A DNA stretch of 22,500 nucleotides, taken from assembly GCA_018398765.1 (NCBI GenBank), contig JAHBMJ010001752.1, positions 1 to 22,500 on the forward strand. Direction: 5' to 3'. A program made the position numbers and the translations under genes. The stretch comes from Chromera velia. Its lineage: Eukaryota > Sar > Chromeraceae. Each line of letters opens with the position of its first letter. The stretch's first letter is position 1. This document shows, in pieces, positions 18,901 to 22,500 of the stretch. The notes under the pieces are model-generated. The model ran no database searches. It had not been told where the DNA came from and saw only the letters and a program-made list of their open reading frames with translations.

Positions 18901-19921
18901 TCTTCTACTCAGGAGAGCGAAGTGCGGCCAGATGCCCCCGAGGGAACTGTGCGCCCCTGTCGTCTCACCGTTCCGTCTGCACAAATGGACTCAAAGTCGA
19001 ATAGAAAAAAGAGAGAGGGGGGGGATCGGACCGGGTGTCCCGATGACACTCCTTTGTCCGTACTTGAGCAAGAATCCATTTCCCTCTCGGAATCTGACAA
19101 CAGCCATGGTAGCCTGAATGAAGGTGACGGTGCGGTGGGGGTCCATACTCAGGTGCCGTTTGGTCATTCTGACTCTTCAAGGTTGAGGAGGTACCGTGTG
19201 TCGACGGGAGAAGAAGAAGGAGGAGAAGCCAGAGCCTGAACCAGACGCCGTTGCCTTTCCGCAACTCACCGACCTAGTCCGTTTAGTCGAGAGGTCAAAC
19301 AAAGAAGAACGATTTGGGGGGTCACCTGAAGTCCCTGCAGCTCCCCTCAAATTGTCGCTGAGCCTTCCTTTCTTGCAGAATGAAAGGCATCCTCCAGAAA
19401 AATTTCTCCGGGACCCAGGCATACCTCCAAACCATCTCAAAGAAGAAGAAGAAGAACAGACCGAAACCGCTAGGCCCTCAAAACGCAGCCGTATCGCCCC
19501 CCGACCCGCAACTTCTCGAGCACCTCAGCGGTCCATCGACCTTGCAGAGCCTTCAGGGTCCACCCGCAAACGCCTTGCCCCAGCCCTTCCGCAGGTGCCG
19601 TGCGGCAGACCTCGTAATGGTGAGAGGGGGGTTCTGATGGAGGTCTCCTCTCCCCATCGGAGGGCAGCTCCTCAGAGAGACGCACACGGGAAGCTCCTGT
19701 GTGTACATGGTCGGAGACAGATCCAGTGTCGTGAGTGTGGGGGCACGAGCATCTGTGCGCATGGACGGAGGAAGTGTGAGTGCAGGGAGTGTGGGGGCAA
19801 GAGCCTTTGTGTGCATGGTCGTCGACGGGCAGAGTGCATTCAGTGCGGGGGCAGCCAGACGTGTGTCCACGGACGCATCCGTTGGCACTGCAAGTCCTGT
19901 GTTGAGGCCCGGGGCACCTGA
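15979..19921 (+). CDS. Long disordered protein ending in four CxHGR/CxxCGG zinc-type repeats
   Basis: The model starts at ATG 15979 (purine at -3, stop TGA upstream in frame near 15928) and runs open for over 3.1 kb. A small intron is needed before 19240: donor GAAG|GTGACG after 19123 and acceptor AG at 19186-19187 (64 bases) or 19189-19190 (67 bases) both move it into the frame that carries the repeats; with the first, the product is about 1292 residues. The second part has no ATG until late, which supports the join. Most of the protein is Ser/Pro/Glu/Arg-rich and probably disordered, with a Pro-rich part near residues 300-430 and a basic RPSKRSR patch that could be a nuclear signal. The C-terminus holds four tandem Cys/His repeats (19700-19900). 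The function is not known to me; a zinc-stabilised binding surface is a reasonable inference. The 5' exons and further introns are uncertain. Confidence 0.6.
19124..19187 (+). other. Short intron in the CxHGR repeat gene (predicted)
   Basis: GT...AG segment of 64 bases that converts the frame of the 3.1-kb open frame to that of the repeat module without a stop. The acceptor could be three bases further on with the same frame. Another good-looking acceptor (CCTTTCTTGCAG, ending 19378) fits no donor I could place in frame. Confidence 0.45.
19700..19900 (+). repeat. Four tandem 54-bp repeats encoding CxHGR-x4-CxxC units
   Basis: Units begin at 19700, 19754, 19808 and 19862, an exact 54-base period. 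Each encodes Cys-x-His-Gly-Arg-x4-Cys-x2-Cys; the first three end with Gly-Gly and three more residues, and the last ends with Cys-Lys-Ser-Cys and a short tail before TGA. Ligand spacing is C-x-H-x6-C-x2-C, consistent with one zinc per unit. Confidence 0.92.
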
Positions 19922-20140
19922 GATCGAGTGGTGTAATGCTGAGCAGTCAGCTGTCAACGAAACACGGCCGGTACTCCGAGGTCTTTCTTTGTCTTGTTTC
20001 CTGCCCTGCATCAAAACATTCTTCTGTCGGTTGCACGATGCAGCATGGTGGGCTGCGTATATAACTGGATGCGTGTGTGCATGAATGAGTGGGAGTTCAC
20101 ACACACACACACACATACACACACACACACACACATACAG

Positions 20141-20173
<33 letters not shown>

Positions 20174-21189
20174 GTTACACACTTTTGAAAAGGGGTAAAA
20201 GAATGGAAGCAGTGTGTTTGATATCTTCATTTTAGGCATTTTGTGCATATGTGGTTTGAAGTATCATCATTAATCGAATTCATGCCTAAATTCATTCATT
20301 GTTTTCAGTGTTTTTCATAGTTTTTCACATGTTTGTCTTAGTTTTTCTATATTTTTTGGTTGTTTATACAGCCCGAGACGTGCATGTATTTGGATATATT
20401 TAAATTAAATTAGATTTTTAAATTTATGGTCAATTAGTAAATTGATCACAACTAATAGTAGCTTAATGTCAATTTTAAGGTAAGAATCATGCTAGCTTCA
20501 ATGTTAGACTTCAATGCATAAAGTCTAGCGTATAAAGTTCACGTGTTTCAATGATATTTCTTGGTAATTTCCACAATTTCCCCTTGTCTCTTCGGCTAGG
20601 TCTTTGGGGTTCTCAATTCATTGTTTTGAATCACAAAGACAAGCAGTTCATTTTTATGAGTCACAACACGGCTTTTGAATACAAAACGAAAAAAAAAGAC
20701 ACCGCACAAGCCGCATTCGCGAGCGCACTGCAGCGCCGGTCACAAAGAAAGCGCATGAAAGCGCTATAAACTTCAAAGAAGAAGATGCGATACGAAGTCA
20801 CAGCAGAACCAAACATCCAGCGCTCTCTACCTGAGCCTTCCTTAATATCTTTCTTGTTTCCTTCTTTTCTCCGTCTGTTCTTTTGTTTCATTCCCATCCA
20901 TTGATTCCTTGGAGTCTCAATTTGAAAGCTTCCATGTGTTGCCCCTTCGTCTCTCAAGAGAGCTTACCCCTCCCTGAAACCAGTCTGTGACAGAGTGGAA
21001 TCTGTGACGAGTGAGCGGAAGAAAGAAAAAGAGTGTACGATGGAAGAAAATGATGCGGTGGATGCATGTTGCAAGTTCTCCACGTGAAAGTTTCGAGAGG
21101 CTGAAGGGACGCATCCTTCCTTCCAGATCTCTGGCTGTCTAACGGACATTCACTTAATTTGGGTTCCTTTCTCACTGAAAACAGGTACA
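19922..21189. other. Intergenic region with (CA)n and AT-rich DNA
   Basis: Holds the 3' flank of the CxHGR gene, a (CA)n microsatellite (about 20097-20170), and an AT-rich stretch (about 20230-20550) with words such as TTTAAATTAAATTAGATTTTTAAATTTAT. The part at 20550-21189 is mixed. No gene is supported; open frames here are short and motif-free. Confidence 0.5.
20097..20170 (+). repeat. (CA)n microsatellite
   Basis: CA dinucleotides interrupted by a few ATACA and ACAGACA units, in the 3' flank of the CxHGR gene. Confidence 0.95.
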
Positions 21190-21354
21190 ATGAATAGCTG
21201 TACAGGTACCAGGAGAAGCGGGTGCAGGAAGGAGGATCAGCGCACAGAGAGGTGTGGCCACTGTGGGTACGTGTACAGAGAGAAAGATCTTTCAGTTCCT
21301 GTGGAGGCGGCCAGCCTCCCTGCTGTCTCCTCTCCTTCTTCTTTGCGTCTGCCT

Positions 21355-22099
21355 TTAAACAACCACCAAGTTTTCCTTCTTCTTCTCCTGCTGCTGCTGC
21401 TGGGTCTGGAGGCTTCTCATGGCTTCGTTCACCTTGTCGGCGAGGAGACCGGACAGGTGCTCGAGCTCTTGACGAGTCAGCCCGCGGTCCTCCTGGGTGG
21501 TCCATCGCTCGGTGTGTCTCTTGATCCTGATTCCAGCAATTCTTTTGGTCACAGTCTTCTCGTGGTGCACATTCTTCAGCGCCTTTACAGTTCCAGTGGC
21601 GTTACCCTCACGGAGACGGGTGGAGATGGTCAGAGAGCCGTCTCCCTTCTTCTCTCTCTTGCAGAAGATCAGCTTGACAGTAACCGAGCCAACATCGTTG
21701 ATGTACTTGAACTCGAAGGTGCGAGACTCGAAAGCATCGGATGCACTTGCCCACTCCCCCACATTCTTCGCCTCTTCCGCTCTCACACCGTTCTTCACAA
21801 GCTCGGCAGTGAGAGACGCAGCGGTCTTGGGTGCGTCCGCACCGCTGACGTCGAAGTTCTTGGAGGTAGGAGGGACCACGTTGATGGCCACGGTGTTCCA
21901 GTCAATGGCGATGTCATCAGTCTGCATGCAACAAGAAACAAGGGAACAAAGGTGCCGAGCAGTGGAAGGAAAGACGGCCGAAGAGAAGGTCTTCATGCAG
22001 ACTCACCCCGGAGACGTGATCGCTGGTCTTCTTTCCATAGATCCAGCTGGCACGCGCGACGTGCACAGCGGCAAAGGCAGCGAGCAGCTTAAGCATCAT
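21355..22099 (-). CDS. Secreted protein of unknown function (2 exons)
   Basis: Exon 1 is 22099-22007 and exon 2 is 21921-21355, with an 85-base intron (CCGGG|GTGAGT ... CATGCAG|ACTGAT) in phase 0. The product has 219 residues with stop TAA. Residues 1-17 (MMLKLLAAFAAVHVARA) form a signal peptide with likely cleavage before Ser18. The mature part has a beta-rich middle (for example a TFEFKYINDVGSVTVKLIF stretch ending just before its only Cys), one N-glycosylation sequon (NAT), a basic HEKTVTKRIAGIRIKRHTER stretch, then a helical segment and a Gln run followed by a Lys/Glu-rich tail. I do not recognise the family. The signal peptide means secretion or an endomembrane location. If the signal is the first part of a bipartite leader it could enter the plastid, but no transit-like Ser/Arg-rich region follows, so secretion is preferred. 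Confidence 0.72.
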
Positions 22100-22500
22100 C
22101 TTGCTGGTCAGAAGGCTAGAAACTCTTGCAACTGTTGGGCAGTTCGCTTAAGGTTGGGAAGCGGCTGGTAATCTGTCAACCAAGTCTGTGATTCTGCGTC
22201 AGTCTTTGTTGCGATCACGCGGCTCGCTGAAATTTAGCTCGGCCCTTAGCTCGGCCACTAGCTAGCTTGCCGGAGCTCCGGAAATGTAGATGCGGAAAAA
22301 CACGTCTGGGGCCTCTATAGGGCAGTATGTTGCAGTTCAATTGATGAAGTTTTCAGATGAACTGCCCTCCGCGCACATAGGAAATTAGGAATTGTGCGTG
22401 CACAATTGAGGCACTTATACTTAGACTTTTGGGGGTGTATCACGTCTTCCAATTCTTGTATCGGTATGCATGCATGCACACAAGTGACAGGTCAGACACA
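22100..22500. promoter_or_regulatory. Upstream region of the secreted-protein gene
   Basis: The 5' flank of a minus-strand gene. It has a tandem AGCTCGGCC word (around 22236-22255), GCTAGC-like words and an ATGCATGCATGC stretch near 22466. No TATA box at a convincing distance, and no other gene in the remaining bases. Confidence 0.35.

Noticed and set aside
19700-19900. EsV-1-7 type repeat known from brown algae
   Set aside because: Ligand spacing does not fit: here C-x-H-x6-C-x2-C in 18 residues, against a longer unit with C-x4-C and C-x2-H in EsV-1-7.
21190-22092. 300-codon open frame on +
   Set aside because: It lies opposite the spliced secreted-protein gene, which has a signal peptide and good splice sites. 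The + frame has no motif.
1-22500. tRNA, rRNA, CRISPR arrays or bacterial operon signals
   Set aside because: I looked for cloverleaf arms, conserved rRNA blocks and regularly spaced direct repeats with spacers and found none. The window is eukaryotic in character.

Overview
This is nuclear DNA from a eukaryote, not a bacterium. Genes are split by GT-AG introns, intergenic and intronic DNA is full of microsatellites, and two retroelements are present. The best lineage clue is a split gene at 4857-7140. I read it as CCB1, a cytochrome b6f heme-assembly factor. Its N-terminus looks like a signal peptide followed by a Phe-containing transit region, the leader type used for complex (secondary red-derived) plastids. 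A photosynthetic alga of the chromerid/dinoflagellate/stramenopile kind fits; Chromera-like is my guess, made without any database search.

Layout. 1-979: intergenic, with (AT)n and a cluster of TGCAACA words. 980-2022 (+): J-domain protein of the DNAJC8/SPF31 splicing-associated type, broken by one in-frame TGA. 2023-3599: intergenic, with a strongly AT-rich island. 3600-4373 (-): single-exon, membrane-anchored 2OG-Fe(II) oxygenase. 4374-4856: shared divergent 5' region with a GC-rich block. 4857-7140 (+): CCB1 in three exons, whose first intron carries GA-rich and (GC)n(GT)n repeats. 7610-8320: about 0.7 kb of polypyrimidine repeat.

8645-12285: an LTR retrotransposon that I can define from its ends (449/450-bp LTRs, TG...CA termini, CTAT target duplication, purine tract before the 3' LTR), with no recognisable gag or pol. 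12422-15033 (-): a 5'-truncated, decayed LINE-type reverse transcriptase with stops, frameshifts and FADN in place of the catalytic F/YADD, flanked by a 9-bp direct repeat. The retroelements fill most of the space between CCB1 and the next gene.

15979-19921 (+): a very long, mostly disordered protein ending in four exact 18-residue Cys/His repeats (CxHGR-x4-CxxCGG), a probable zinc-binding module. Its 5' exons are uncertain. 19922-21354: 3' flank with (CA)n and AT-rich DNA. 21355-22099 (-): two-exon secreted protein of unknown function. 22100-22500: its upstream region.

The host genes do not form an obvious pathway: one plastid assembly factor, one splicing-type co-chaperone, one oxygenase and two lineage-specific unknowns. 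The most informative points are the nonsense codon in the DNAJC8-like gene, the fully bounded non-autonomous LTR element, the truncated LINE with its insertion footprint, and the tandem CxHGR repeat protein.
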